From: Eumeta japonica
Lineage: Eukaryota; Arthropoda; Insecta; Lepidoptera; Psychidae
Direction of reading: 5' to 3'
Assembly: GCA_005406025.1 (NCBI GenBank)
Contig: BGZK01000189.1
Span: 62,001 to 126,000 of the forward strand
DNA length: 64,000 bases
The position numbers and the translations under genes were made by a program. Numbering within the stretch: the first letter of the stretch is position 1; the number at the start of each line of letters is the position of its first letter. Below are positions 34,111-46,200 of the stretch, piece by piece. The notes under the pieces are model-generated. The model saw only the letters and a program-made list of their open reading frames with translations, made no database searches and was not told where the DNA came from.

Positions 34111-36234
34111 AGGTTTGAAATTTAGCTTTTAATACACATCAAAAACTCACTAACAATCTTTTGTACGCAGGAAGAGCTGCGAGCAAAAGTTAGTTATAAA
34201 TGCAACTTATAAGACAAGAAGTGTGATGAAAATTTTCGATCGCTGAAAAACAGACCAACGTTAATTGGTTTTATTATTGATATTTCGAACTGAATAATCA
34301 TGTTTGTTATATAAGTAAGTAAATTTATAACATTAGTCTCTAGAGTGTACAGTGTATTTTCCTATAGAAACTCTTTTGTGAGTCGTCTATGGCATGTTTT
34401 TAATTTTTTAATTTGTGGTTAAACTGTACTTCTCCCCGGTTCTTCTTATATAATGGTCTAGAATAAAACTTCATTAATTTTTAACAGTTTTCCTTGTTTA
34501 ATTCGCTCATCCAAAATAACTATGTTTTTGTTGGAAACACAGGCGAACGAACTGTTGACATTGTACTTATCAACTTTTGTGATACGCTCTTCATTTAAAT
34601 AAAAGATTTATGCACATGGCTTGTAATATTATCAGTTGGGGAATTTATTTACATTTTAATGTAATATCGTAGTTGATAATTATTTATTTTTTAATGAGGA
34701 ATATATTTGTTATTCATATATTATAATTAGGTATTCATACAAGTCTGTTCATCAATATTTATCTTTCGGCCGCCGGCATCGTCTCGTTCGTTTTGCGAAC
34801 AGTGGCTTCTTGTAAATTGAATATGTATTATATTTTATAGGGGAATTCTGTTATGACAGTCCAAAGTTAACCTAACGTCGATAAACTATTAAAGGGCTGC
34901 ATTAGGTTGGAAAATAATATTAATATTCGGCTAGAATACATTTTTTTAATGTACTTGGAAAATATTTTGCCCGGCACTTAAGTACCCTTGTTTAATTTAC
35001 AACACGAAATATTATTTTGGAACAAAACGTATAATAACTTTTCAAGTATCGATTGATATTAGGCCTATAGATAAGAGCTTTATCCGAGCGGCATAATGAA
35101 TAAATTCTTTGAAGGTCTGTATCGGTCTATCCGGAATCCTATTTCGATTCTTTTTTAAGTTTCGTTACCTTTGAATAGTGAACATAACGGGACGAACAAC
35201 CAATCAGTTCTGATGATAAAAATTATACCTTATTTTTTTTTAGTATAACAAAATAATAAACTTTCTACTACTTTTCTATAATACACGCAACATCTATGTA
35301 AAATATCGCAGAAATTTATTCAGCAAAAACAAACGATAATATTTCATGTAAACTTAAGCAAAGCCTAAACCTAAGTAAAATGGGATCAAGATCGGGATCG
35401 GAAACGGGAATGGAAACAGCGAATAATTAGCCCCGAAAGCCTAAACGAATAATACATGAAAACGTGTTCAAGAGATGTGAATAATTCGCCGGACGGAAAC
35501 TCTGAAAGTTTTGACCGAACGCATAAAAAATTCCTTCCAGCACATTACTGTGTTATTTCATAAAGCGAACTCATTCGAGGGTCCTGCCAAAAAAGCTTTC
35601 TCACGAGCACCGCTGCATTAAAACAATGTGAGTGCCCACGATACTTACAACTTGTAACGTCGATTTTCCATTAACCAAACTTCGCTAATAACTACCACAT
35701 CGTCACGCCGAGAGCTTAAAAGCTCTCCATTTCAATGGGAATTTCTCGTGGAGACTGTTTTGTGGAGTAGTTATTTTCGTATCACTAGTGGCTAGTGCTC
35801 GCGACTTCACCCACGCACACGTGTTTATATAACTTATGATATTCTGCTTTAATATATAATATAATATAATATAATATAATATTGTAATTGTATGTAGACA
35901 ATCGGTGTACATAACAAGTAAAATTTTCCTGTAATGTGTTTGTTTTTGCGTTTGAAAAACCAGTTGTTCTATACATAAGCTGTGTATTTAAATTTCTGTA
36001 GAAACGTCACAAATAATTCAAGTATATAACTTAAAAAATATAAGCACGTTCTCTTTGATATCTCTACGATTTAATTCTGTCGCTTTCCGTAAAGCAAGTC
36101 CACAGCTTTCAAAATTCTCATCTAAATTTCCCGTGAGGCGACGCCTTTAATGACAACTCATTTTCTTTTAATTTTCAAGAGTTGTTTTTTTTTTAAACTG
36201 CTGTTGGGTAAATAAACATTGAAGATTCTTTTAT
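34111..36234. other. AT-rich sequence with small repeats
   Basis: A short array-like AAGATCGGGATCGGAAACGG occurs at about 35389. A (TATAA)n microsatellite occupies about 35852-35882. Everything else is AT-rich and unrecognised. Confidence 0.5.
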
Positions 36235-36435
36235 TGACGTGACAACGTCTTAAATTAGGTTGCGGCTGGGAGTCACTTATGAAAAATGTAACGCTCGGTA
36301 ACGTAACGATGAGTCACCGAACGAGAGAGAGGCCCGCCGAATGCCTTGCGTCTCTCTCCCACTCAACTATGATCGGTCTGCGCGCGCGCAGCACTAGAGA
36401 ATTAGTGCATAGCTTGCAAATGTATTGCAAGTTAT
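36235..36435 (+). mobile_element. Compact structured repeat, probably a mobile-element fragment
   Basis: It starts GACGTGACAACGTCTTAAAT, then GGTTGCGGCTGGGAGTCAC, TGTAACGCTCGGTAACGTAA and GATGAGTCACCGAACGAGAG. GAGAGAGAGGC and GCGTCTCTCTCCC can pair, and CTTGCAA and TTGCAAG pair around ATGTA near the end. This ordered set resembles a repeat I believe is widespread in insects, but I cannot name it. The 68-codon frame 36279-36485 is not convincing. Confidence 0.45.
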
Positions 36436-36862
36436 TGTATGTATATTTGTATATAAATACGTATGTATGTGTAAAGGTAAAATAAAATTTTGTTAATATG
36501 AAATTCAGTGCGAGATTCTTTGTATAAATTAATGTTTTAAATATAATTCTTTGTATAAATAAATGTTTTAAATTGTTACTATTATTTCATCCTTCTTCCT
36601 ACTATACGAATGAATATTCACATTAAAATGATTTTACCATTCAAAGTCGTTGTCACGTAAAACTTTCGCCCGTATACCGACTTTACAGGCAACCAAATTT
36701 TTTTTTTTATTTGACTGTTTTCTGGGGAATTGAAAGAATGGATAAAACATTGTTTTTCTCTTTCGAAAAGCTAAATCATGTTTCGAAAATAAATAATTTT
36801 CGCAAATTTGATACAACTATCCAAATAGTATTTTATTTATAAATAAAAATGTTGTCTATTAA
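36436..36862. other. AT-rich sequence with a short local duplication
   Basis: TTCTTTGTATAAATTAATGT and TTCTTTGTATAAATAAATGT lie about 40 bp apart (near 36517 and 36549), a small tandem duplication. Nothing else. Confidence 0.5.
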
Positions 36863-36898
36863 ATATAGTAGTACGAGTAATAACTCGTACTACTATAT
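36863..36898. repeat. Perfect 16-bp hairpin with 4-nt loop
   Basis: The left arm (36863-36878, key part TAGTAGTACGAGT) and the right arm (36883-36898) are exact reverse complements around AATA. A perfect stem this long is not expected by chance, though I see no linked gene. Confidence 0.9.
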
Positions 36899-38321
36899 AC
36901 TAAAAATAAAAATATACGAGTAATAATTCTTATAAAAATATATAATTATAGCGCATTTCTCAATAATTAAATTAAAATTAAATGATTTTTGTCTAAATAA
37001 TTTTGTTAAAATAAAATCGAACAGCACAGTGAGCTAGCAATAGCCAATATTAAAACTCAAAAAGCATAAGAGTCTCTGTTATTATATACTTATATGCATT
37101 ATACTTTGGTGTGGACAAAATAATCTACAAATAAAAAAGGGTCTTCCATTTTTTCTAGCTAGGCAAGCGTCGTTTCGCTTTAACTTTATCAGAAAGATGA
37201 AATTGAAAATAGCCCCAAAGACAAGAAATCGACTGGTTAATTTTTGGAGTTTAACCCTTACGAATCGATTTTCATGTATTAGAGCCTGAGGTAATATTAG
37301 GTAGGTAGGTATATATTAGCCTGAAAAATCATGAGAAGTAAAATCAAACTTGGCGTTACGTTACGTTGCGTTACGTTACGTTCAGGTCAGTCTCGTGAGT
37401 ATGGAGACTATACACGTGTACAATCTCCATATTTATGCGCAACTTATCTTGCGCATCCCCTAGCAGTATATGTAAAGTATAGCGCCGACATAACTATATC
37501 AGTACATACTTTATTCATTTAATGTTAATAAATAACAACTGACAACTAGCGGAGTTTTGATCTCATATTATCAATTTTATCTCTATATAAATGTAAAGAA
37601 ATTATATTTCTTCGTACCTCCTTTGACTATACGTACTCAATGTGCTGGCAGCTTAGAAGAGACGTCTACGTCGTCCACTTGTCTACGGAACGACAAATGT
37701 CAATGCCTTTTTTCAAGTTGGAGAGAGTACTTAGTAAAAAGCTACAATATTATAAAAATTAACATGTGCAGGGGATCGACAAACTAATGAAATTGCTTTA
37801 AATGTCGTTTCTTTGTCTTTAGGTACATTACAGAGCAACACATTTATTTAATTTGCAGATTCCTAAAAAATCCGGACGAATTCGTCTTACATATGCGTCA
37901 ATGGATATCTATTAAACTTATATTTATGTATAAATTAATAGAATTGACAGATAAATAAAGTTTACTTCGAGTGATAAAGAGCCAGAATTTGAAAAACACG
38001 GATGCGGTAATTTGGTAAGTGTACAACTAATTTTTACAAAGAAGTTAAATTGTCTATACATATATATATTTTCCGACATCCATGTATATTTTAGGTACCA
38101 CAAATCAATTGTCTCAGTATTCAATGATGTCAATATTGTTCCTGGAATAAATACAACGCAAAATGACGTAACGTAAATGGTGAATAAAACCAATCTTGCT
38201 TAAAACTTTATTACATAAAATTATCATTGTTTATATTTTCATGGTTTTGTTATGTATTTTAACTAATTAATCGTATAATTAATATACATAAATGTAAGCA
38301 TGCATGCTTGCGCACGCACGC

Positions 38322-38324
<3 letters not shown>
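36899..38324. other. AT-rich sequence with a pentamer microsatellite
   Basis: A (GTTAC)n-like run occurs at 37354-37382 with one GTTGC variant. No gene is recognised. The open frames at 37331, 37557 and 37924 are unrecognised. Confidence 0.5.

Positions 38325-38386
<62 letters not shown>
38325..38386. repeat. (AT)31 microsatellite
   Basis: A perfect dinucleotide run of 62 bases, preceded by TGCGCACGCACGC-type sequence and followed by GTATACATATACAT. The 61-codon frame rich in Tyr and Ile on the minus strand is its translation. Confidence 0.97.
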
Positions 38387-38390
<4 letters not shown>

Positions 38391-38870
38391 ACATATACAT
38401 ATTTATGCTTACATAAAAATAAATGAATGAATTTTTAACTTTTGCCAAATTAAATAACTTGCTCTTTGCTCGTTTAGAAATATATAATTAAAAAGTGTAA
38501 AAGCCCCTTAATTTGAAATAAAGCGATTGTGGGATGGTATGATTCAGCCATGGGGCGATTAAAACTAAACTCAACTACAAAACGTGATTTAAACTTCTAG
38601 TGTGAAATATAATGTCTCGTTGAAATCTGTAAGAAATCATTATTAATGGACTACGACTATTTGAACGATGAAAGAAGACTTGGATGTTTCTTCTGGCTAT
38701 AGCAAAACCAGAATAAATAGAAGGAAATGTTTATTTAAGTGATCTATGTAAGTGTTAATTAGCTGACCTATGACAAATCTGTTCATAAATGATAACAATG
38801 TTGCTAAGACCTCTTAAGGTAATTTTCATTAAACTAGCCAAGTTGGCATTCACTCAATTCTATAAAATAT

Positions 38871-38898
38871 CGGACTAATCATGCAAATGATTAGTCCG
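38871..38898. repeat. Perfect 12-bp hairpin enclosing an octamer-like motif
   Basis: CGGACTAATCAT (38871-38882) pairs exactly with ATGATTAGTCCG (38887-38898) around GCAA. The junction reads ATGCAAAT, matching the POU octamer, and each arm holds a TAATC/GATTA core. It may be a protein-binding palindrome or the trace of an element end. Confidence 0.85.
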
Positions 38899-39414
38899 CT
38901 CTATTCTATGCAAATAACAAGCTTAATAACAAATACGACTAAACAGTACAGAATATCGAAGATTTCCTTGTATTTAGCTTTTCTTTTGGTTTTATCCAAT
39001 AAAATAATTTATACAAATTCAGTTCTAGAAAACGGAACGGAGGCTATCTTGCAGAGGCAATCGAAGAAACGGTCTCGATGTGCTGAGTTATAGCAGAAGA
39101 CGTGGGCACTCAATTTGCGAGATTCACTCAAGAAAATATTACTTTATAAACAGGCACCTATTTATATTTCTCGGTATGATTTCTTTTTATAGCAAATTTG
39201 TTCCGGTTCAGATCTTTATTCATTAAAAAATTTGTGTCAGGAACAATACTTTTACCTATTCATCAGAGTATTAGGCCCTTTGCAGTGCTGCGGGTATTTA
39301 AATATTTTCTTTATTGGTTTTTTTTTTCCAAAGTGAAAATTGTTAAATGAACTTATTTCATAATTAAATTGAATAAGTTTGTATCACATTAGACATTATA
39401 AAATATATAATCTA
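38899..39414. other. AT-rich sequence, nothing recognised
   Basis: The 70-codon frame at 38881-39093 has a hydrophobic stretch but no recognisable family and overlaps the hairpin. Confidence 0.4.
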
Positions 39415-39680
39415 TCATATCGCGATTCTGATCATAATCCCGAGTCCGATTGGAACTGAAAGACTGATACTAAATCGATAAGGTAAATATCCCGGTTTTG
39501 GTGTTACATCGATTCGATCCGTTATTCCAATTCTACTTTTTCCTAAGGCTCTGCCCGTGTGGACGTAAATGGAAGTCTTTGCTTTCAGTTCCAAGGCTGC
39601 TGGGGTTGCCGATCTTAATTTAAATGAAAACACCTCGATTGTCTCGATCCCGAATCTTATTCCAATCTCAATTTCAAAGT
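39415..39680 (-). repeat. Degenerate hexamer-like array with CTGCCCGTGTGGACG motif
   Basis: Array-like units (GATTCTGATCATAATCCCG, CGATCCCGAATCTTATTCC) flank GGCTCTGCCCGTGTGGACGT at about 39547. It belongs to the family at 478, 27650, 28370 and 33265. Orientation is uncertain. Confidence 0.45.
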
Positions 39681-41819
39681 AAAGACACTATGACCACCAT
39701 TTTTTCAACTTCTAGATATATTTCTCTTTCTCTTGCCTTATTTGCCATATTTTTTTTTCAAATGGTAAACTAAATATAGCTGTGAATTTCCGAGTAAAAT
39801 TTTACGGATTTATGATTTGCGTACTCAAAAAGTAACATTGAGATGATGCTAATATTATGGATTTTATGCAAATATAAATACTTAGTATCGTATGTTTTTT
39901 TTTTGGAAAACTCCTTGAGACACACGATTCGTTCTCACATTTGGTTATAATTGGTTTTAATTATAAACAGATGTCCGTCCATCCAAAACAATACAGCTTT
40001 TTACGTACGAAATCTGTTAGGTAGCATTGTATTGAAAAGCGAGTTTCGTTAACTAACAAATGTATTGAACAAAAATATTTTTTTTATCCCTGTTATATTA
40101 AGTTGGTGGTAAAGATGCGTTTTCAGACACCAGCACAAAATACTAGCTGAATGCAATCTGTCTTATTACAGAGTAGAGGTTCACCTATTTTATCGCAGAG
40201 AATATTTTGTCAATAATACATGTATCAAATATAGATACATTATCGCGTGTAGAAAAGCCAGTCCGACATATCCATAAATTCTTAGGGTTGCCTACTATCT
40301 AAAATTCGATACGAATTTCGGACCGAATATCATTCATATATATATCTCAATAACGCGGCGAATCCTCGAAATTAAGCGAGCGGTTTTCATCAAAAAGCAA
40401 TTATCTGAATTTTTGATGTCATAACGTTCGTATTTATTTATACGTGTTTCCTGTGCGGTCGTCGCGCGGCCAAATAAAATATTCAGGGATCGTAATTTGA
40501 AAGGTTCCGGATCAACGAGTCCGGCGCGGGGTCCGGTTGTCCCTGCTTTTCGATTTAGCTTTTAAAAATGTTGCCAGTTCCGCTAACTTCACTGCTTCTG
40601 TATTTTTGGAAAAAATTGTATGGTGACTGTTTAAAAGCATCGTTAGGTGATCGTTAGATAGTAGATTATTTCGTGAATAACCAGTGGTATGTTTGTTTTT
40701 TTGACCATTTCCCGCTGTAAAATATGAAACTTATGAAGATATCGTTTACACTTAAATTTTCAGAAATAGAGCTTTCATCGGTTGTTGACGATTCCTGAAA
40801 ATTGGATTTTGATTTGTTAATTAGATCTTGAGTAATAAATGAGTATTCTCAACATTTAGATTGATTAAGTTCGGGTGCACGACATTTTTAAAAGTTTTGC
40901 ATTTTCTTCAAACTGGAAAATGTATATATTTCTGAGATCATTAGCTTGTTATGTCATATTTTTTCCTGTTGTTTATGTAGTAGGTAAATGAATTTACCAT
41001 TCTACCAACTGCATTCAAAATAATGTTTTTTAAGTCCAACATTAATATTCGATATGTGTAGAACCTTTTCCTCAATGTTAAATTGCTGCAAAATACCCGC
41101 CGTTGTTTACGAATAATTTGAACGTCTCGCGGCCGGTAGTAACATCTAGTGCATTAAAATCTTTTTTTTCCTGTGACCAAAAAAGCGAAAATAAGAAAAA
41201 TAAATACAGAATACAATATAACGCATTAGGAAATTTGAAAACAAAACTATCGATCCGAAATAGGTATTTTTAGCAAAGTTTATCCGCTAAAAATATCTAT
41301 TGCGTATAATCATTATATTATAGATAAATTTCTTGCTATCACGGCCTTTGACTTGAATGATCGACCCAATGGGATTGTGTTTTGGTCAATTTTTATTTTG
41401 TTGTAAATTAGTAGAGAATAAATTTAAAATATACATGAATTGGACAGGGAGAAGTGAATTTGTGATGATTTAAAAGTGATTGGATTCTAAAAAAACGTTT
41501 TTTTAATTCCAGGCATACAATATATTAATGAATTTCGTTGTATTCGACCAGACCTACCGTGATTCTGTAATATACGTGTACGTAATTTGAAAATGTTTCA
41601 CTGGAGTGTCACGTACTTCGAGAAGCTCTCAAAATTTTCGTCCATGGTTAATTCTACTGAATTATTGTTGCTATGAAGCTAAAACCGTTTGTGCCGATCT
41701 TAAGATGTGCTGCACCGGTGGGATAAGAGAGATTGAACGAAAAGAGACGAAAAATTCCTGTCTACCCGAATCCGAATCTTTTTTATAGCATTTTCGTGGG
41801 GAAAAAAGCTTGCGTGCCA
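39681..41819. other. AT-rich sequence, one small GC-rich patch
   Basis: A GC-rich patch lies at about 40450-40545 (GTGCGGTCGTCGCGCGGCC, GTCCGGCGCGGGGTCCGG). No gene is recognised. Confidence 0.45.
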
Positions 41820-42075
41820 CTAGAGAGTAGGTAGTCATCATCGCCCATGGACACTCGCAAACTTACCAGTGCGTTTCCGGCCTCTTAGGTAGATATAGGA
41901 TATCTGATGGAGAGAGAGCGCATTCACCTTCCATCAATCTCCATCCACTGTAACTCTCGCTCGCCGGACGAAAAGAAACAGCAGCAGCTGTTACTCCACA
42001 TCTGCATTCTGTGATAGTAGTATCTCACCGGTCGAGCTGGCCTATTCTCATGCTGCAGCCAAAATGAACACATGC
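41820..42075 (+). mobile_element. SINE-like dispersed repeat, copy 3
   Basis: The ordered landmarks of the family are GTAGTCATCATCGCCCATGG, ACACTCGCAAACTTACCAG, ATATAGGATATCTGATGG, ATCTGCATTCTGTGATAG, GTATCTCACCGGTCGAGC and TGCTGCAGCCAAAATGAAC. The extreme left end is missing or diverged compared with the 47105 copy. Confidence 0.65.
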
Positions 42076-42124
42076 CTCTACCTTCTACCATGATATGTAC
42101 GTCTTGGGCATAGTAATCTCATAA

Positions 42125-42235
42125 TAAGCCCCGATAAAAACGGTAGTCAGTTAGTGATTAAGAAGGTCGCCTTGAGAATCAGAAGGTAGTGGGTGTGATT
42201 CTGATTGCTCCCAATTAACAGATGTGTTTTTTTTT
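42125..42235 (+). mobile_element. tRNA-derived SINE-like fragment
   Basis: GTAGTCAGTTAGTGATTAAG resembles an RNA polymerase III A box. GGTGTGATTCTGATTGC, about 50 bases later, resembles a degenerate B box, and a T-rich run follows. The spacing fits a tRNA-like SINE head. Box sequences are imperfect, so this is tentative. Confidence 0.4.
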
Positions 42236-42420
42236 AACTAAACTCATATTAAATAGCCCGCTCAGTGCCTCTCCGACTACACTAAGCCGGCGGTCACGGT
42301 CCTCGTCATCACACTGGAGACGAACGGTCGTCGACCGCCCCCTTTGAAATGAGAAGCTTGTGGGGGGGGGGGAGGCATTGCTCAGCAGTAGGGGATGATT
42401 AAATCCTCACGTAATAAGCC
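42236..42420 (+). repeat. Retroelement tail-like fragment with poly-G run
   Basis: An 11-G run (42362-42372) is followed by AGGCATTGCTCAGCAGTAGG, close to the GCCCAGCAGTGGG tail shared by many lepidopteran LINEs and SINEs. CACTAAGCCGGCGGTCACGG lies upstream. It is a fragment only. Confidence 0.45.
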
Positions 42421-43062
42421 TAGAAATGTACACGTAAACTTTTCGGGCTGGGCGTGTACGGAGATATATGAATTGCGGAACGAGGGGGCTAGAAGAGAAT
42501 GGGGAGTTTAACTCCTATTTCGGATAACGAATGAAGTTTGAATACAGGTTTTTAATAATATTGCCTATATGCCAATGGATTAACAAAGATGGTTTTTTTT
42601 TAGAAATGTTCGTGGATTTATTGAATCGCCATTTTTACTTTTTCAGCACCTTCCGTTACGTGAATTTCCGCTTAGCATTTTTCCTTCTCCTAAATACAAA
42701 ACCACTAAAATACATATTCGTTTTTATAAATTACTCTAGTCATTTGAGAGCTTTTTTTGTTCTTTTTCGCTTTTTTTTTTTTTGAGATGAATCTCAATTA
42801 TGACTGTGGCTTAGGAAATACTAAATTCATGAAAACGCTAATAAACAAAGTTTCGATTTCCTAACATTCTGTTTTGTAAATAATATTTGATATATGAATA
42901 TTCGTTTTTCCTTCTATTTGTTAAAGGCGTTTTAAAATATCTCTCCTGGTAAAAACAATATAAATTTTATTATGTATAATATATAATCTAATCAGTGTAA
43001 GAGCGTGCAAAATATATAACCTAATCAATTACCCAATTAATTATGCAATGTATCATTTAAAT
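42421..43062. other. AT-rich sequence, nothing recognised
   Basis: The 84-codon Phe-rich frame at 42531-42785 reflects T-richness. ATTTAAAT at 43055-43062 is the left target duplication of the hAT MITE. Confidence 0.5.
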
Positions 43063-43282
43063 CAGGTATTGGCAACCTTTGACATGTTGTAGGCCAAACT
43101 TTAGCGTACATATACATTTGCGAACTGCGTTCAAAAAGTAGTGCATTTTAAAGTAGTGTTCATAATTTTTAGCGATGGATATCATACATAAAATTTTTCA
43201 AAATGTCTCGCGGGCCGGATTAAATCTTACAACCTCAAGCCGGGTCGGACGTGGCCCGCGGGCCGGTGGTTGCCCACGTAAG
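43063..43282 (+). mobile_element. hAT-type MITE, copy 2, with 8-bp target duplication
   Basis: It starts CAGGTATTGGCAACCTTTGA and ends GGTTGCCCACGTAAG. It is flanked by ATTTAAAT on both sides (43055-43062 and 43283-43290). It aligns with copy 1 at 22237 over nearly all its length. It keeps an inner segment (GTCGGACGTGGCCCGCGGGC) that copy 1 lacks, and it lacks about 10 bases that copy 1 has after AAAGTAGTG. Confidence 0.92.
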
Positions 43283-43290
43283 ATTTAAAT

Positions 43291-46200
43291 TATGCATAAG
43301 ATATTATTAACGCGATAGTGAGTTTGTTTGTTGTTAATCTGTTTTAGCCATTGTTCCGTTCCCATGCCTTCACCGTTGGACCAAATTTAGTAGTCTAGGG
43401 TCCAGCATTAAAAAAAATTATTCATCGTCTGTTATTTAAATAAAATAATATTTATGGTGTATTCAGACGTGAAGTACGAATATATAGGTTTCCGAAAAAA
43501 TCGTGCTGACAATTTTTTTTTAATTACTGCTGCCAATTTTATTTCGCAAGAAAAGGAATTTTAAATATGGCGATATAAAGTACAGTGCTGAATCGCTCAT
43601 TAATTAATAAGTATCTCCAAGATTTTTCTGGAAACCATTACATTTTGAAACTCCTTACATTTAAATAGTCTATCCAATTAAATTTCTGATTCCGGATTCT
43701 AATTTATAGTAACCTACTCTAGAAATAGTTTCCCGAATTTATACTTTTCTGTCTTAATAGTTCTACAAATATGCACAAAATTGTGATTATACGTAAAGAA
43801 GAACATAAGACATTCTTTCATTACCGTAATCCGGAAGGAAAGGATTTGTAGGTGACGGGGTGTTATAACAATACGAAATCAGTGTTTTTTTTTGTGTTCT
43901 ACTCGTCGGCAAGCAGACTGAGATTATAATGTGAACAAAATCAGGATTAGAATCGGAATCACAATTGTGATCGAAAGGAAATAAGGTTGGCCTGGAATCA
44001 CTAGAAATAAAAGAAGTGTAATGTATTCTAAATTTGTGTGAAATCGCGATTAAAAAGTGATCTTCCTATTATATTCCAGTTTATTAATAGAAATGTTAAT
44101 TAATTATAAAAAAATATATACAAAAATTCTACTTAGTACCATTTACATTTTACTAATTATAAGGTTGGAATAGTTTTGGAGCAGTTTCTTTTCCTACTTT
44201 GGATCGATTTTCAACTGTAACATTTGAATTACAGGAACAGGCACTCTCAAATGGAAACAATACCTGCGTTTATCAAGAATAATAGGTTCTAAAATGGCTT
44301 TGTTCTTTCTCCAATGCTCGTTCATCCGTTATGGTTGGGATTTTGCAACTATCTACTGATTGCTGTACCGCAGTAAATGATTTTGATGAACCCAAATGAT
44401 TCATTGAACTCTGGCAACTCACACAGATTGTTTTGGAAAATGTGCATAGATATAGTGCTAATCATAACATTTTTATTGACATTTTTTCGAGAAGAAAGTG
44501 GTGTTAGTAGCTGTTTTCATCAAAATACAAGTATATGGCTCGTAAGACACGCATCGCGGACCGGTGTTGTGGAAACTGCCTACTACGCAAGTTATTAACG
44601 AGAAGCAATATTATGGTTATATAATTATTATGGTGAATTTTATTGGTCAAGTTTAAAAGCAACCCGTAGATAGACATGCGTGGATACAATTTGAATAATC
44701 AATACGTAATAGTAATTTATAATGCACTAAGATTCAAATGCAATTGATAAATTTTGATAGAATAAGGTGAAATTGTAATGGACCTTGTATGTTAAGCTAA
44801 TAGGTAACTAAATGGAAGATTATTTCGTATCGCTAGATATTAAAAAGTAAAATTTAATTATATTATTTACTACAACTTTTTATTTTAGTTATTTCATTAC
44901 AAAAAGACTTTAACATATCTAAGCTTTCTGTTCCATTTACATTATAATGTTGTCGCTTAAAAGAAAAATAATATGTTCTTTTCACGAAGTCCTCCAAAAA
45001 GAAAAGTATACATTGATAGCAAAGAAGGCAATATTCCGCCTTATAACAGTTTAAGTACTGCCAGATTTATCCTGGAGATCACGTGAGTTACTTGCCGAGA
45101 ATAAATTGGACGGCCTGAATGTGGAGTACAGGGTAAGCATTCCCAATTCTCGCCAAGATATTTTTCTTTATCTTTTTCCTTCTCGCTTCTTGTCCTTCAG
45201 TCGCATAGGAATGAAATTTGACTGACAGTCATTTGACAGTCGCGGTCGGGTAGCAACACTTGTATTACATTACATAAACCGTCGAGTCGTAACTTATGCG
45301 AATTCGTCATTTGAATACAATAATGTAAATGTATGCGGCGTTGCTCGATGCGCGAGAGCGTTGATTTTGAATCGGAAGGCGCCGGTATCTTGACAAATCG
45401 CGAACCAATTAAAACACTCGCTCCGTGTCTCTCTCCCGAGGGCCGAGCCCTTCAATCTCAAATGAAAAGATTGTAGTACGAGACAGTACAGTGGCGAGAC
45501 CTTAAATATGTGATACGACAAATGTAGATAATTTTTACTATAGTTTTTAAATTGTTTGTGTCACTCTGCTTAGATATGGATTATGAAATTGTCGGAACAT
45601 TATTTTTGTTAAGTTGAAAGAAATTAGAGACTTTTTTTTTAATATATAAAATATTTATAAATCTCATCGCATTTTATGTTGAAATATTCTTTGCGACAAG
45701 TTTACTCGGATAAATCTAAGGTTTATGGAAAGTAAACTGTCATATCCACATTTCGGAAAATGTAACTAAAATGTCACGCCTAGGAAAATGATAAATTAAT
45801 TTTGGAACACAAATTTAAATTTGAGATAGGGGATGAATTATTGATTCCGGAGAAAATAGAAAAAGCAATTAAACTTACAAAAATGTATTACTAAGGCAAA
45901 TTGGGGAATGAAAAAACGATGAATATTGGGACGCAACCTGTGTCCGATATCAATTTCATGTGATTATGATTATTATTTTGTCACTGATTTACATTTGACC
46001 ACAAAATAATATTAAAAATATACCCTTTTTTTAGTTTTAGTTATTGTATAAATATTACTGCAACATACGAAATTGTGAACCTAAAACGGTTCACTGCCAG
46101 TTTTAGTTCGACCGACCTTTGCACTACGCAGGCCAGACCGATACCAGATCTATCGCATCTTCAGGTATTTTCAAGGTCTGCTCTTACGAATACTACCTTC

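Noticed and set aside
38263..38448. 61-codon frame with alternating Tyr and Ile
   Set aside because: It is the (AT)31 microsatellite.
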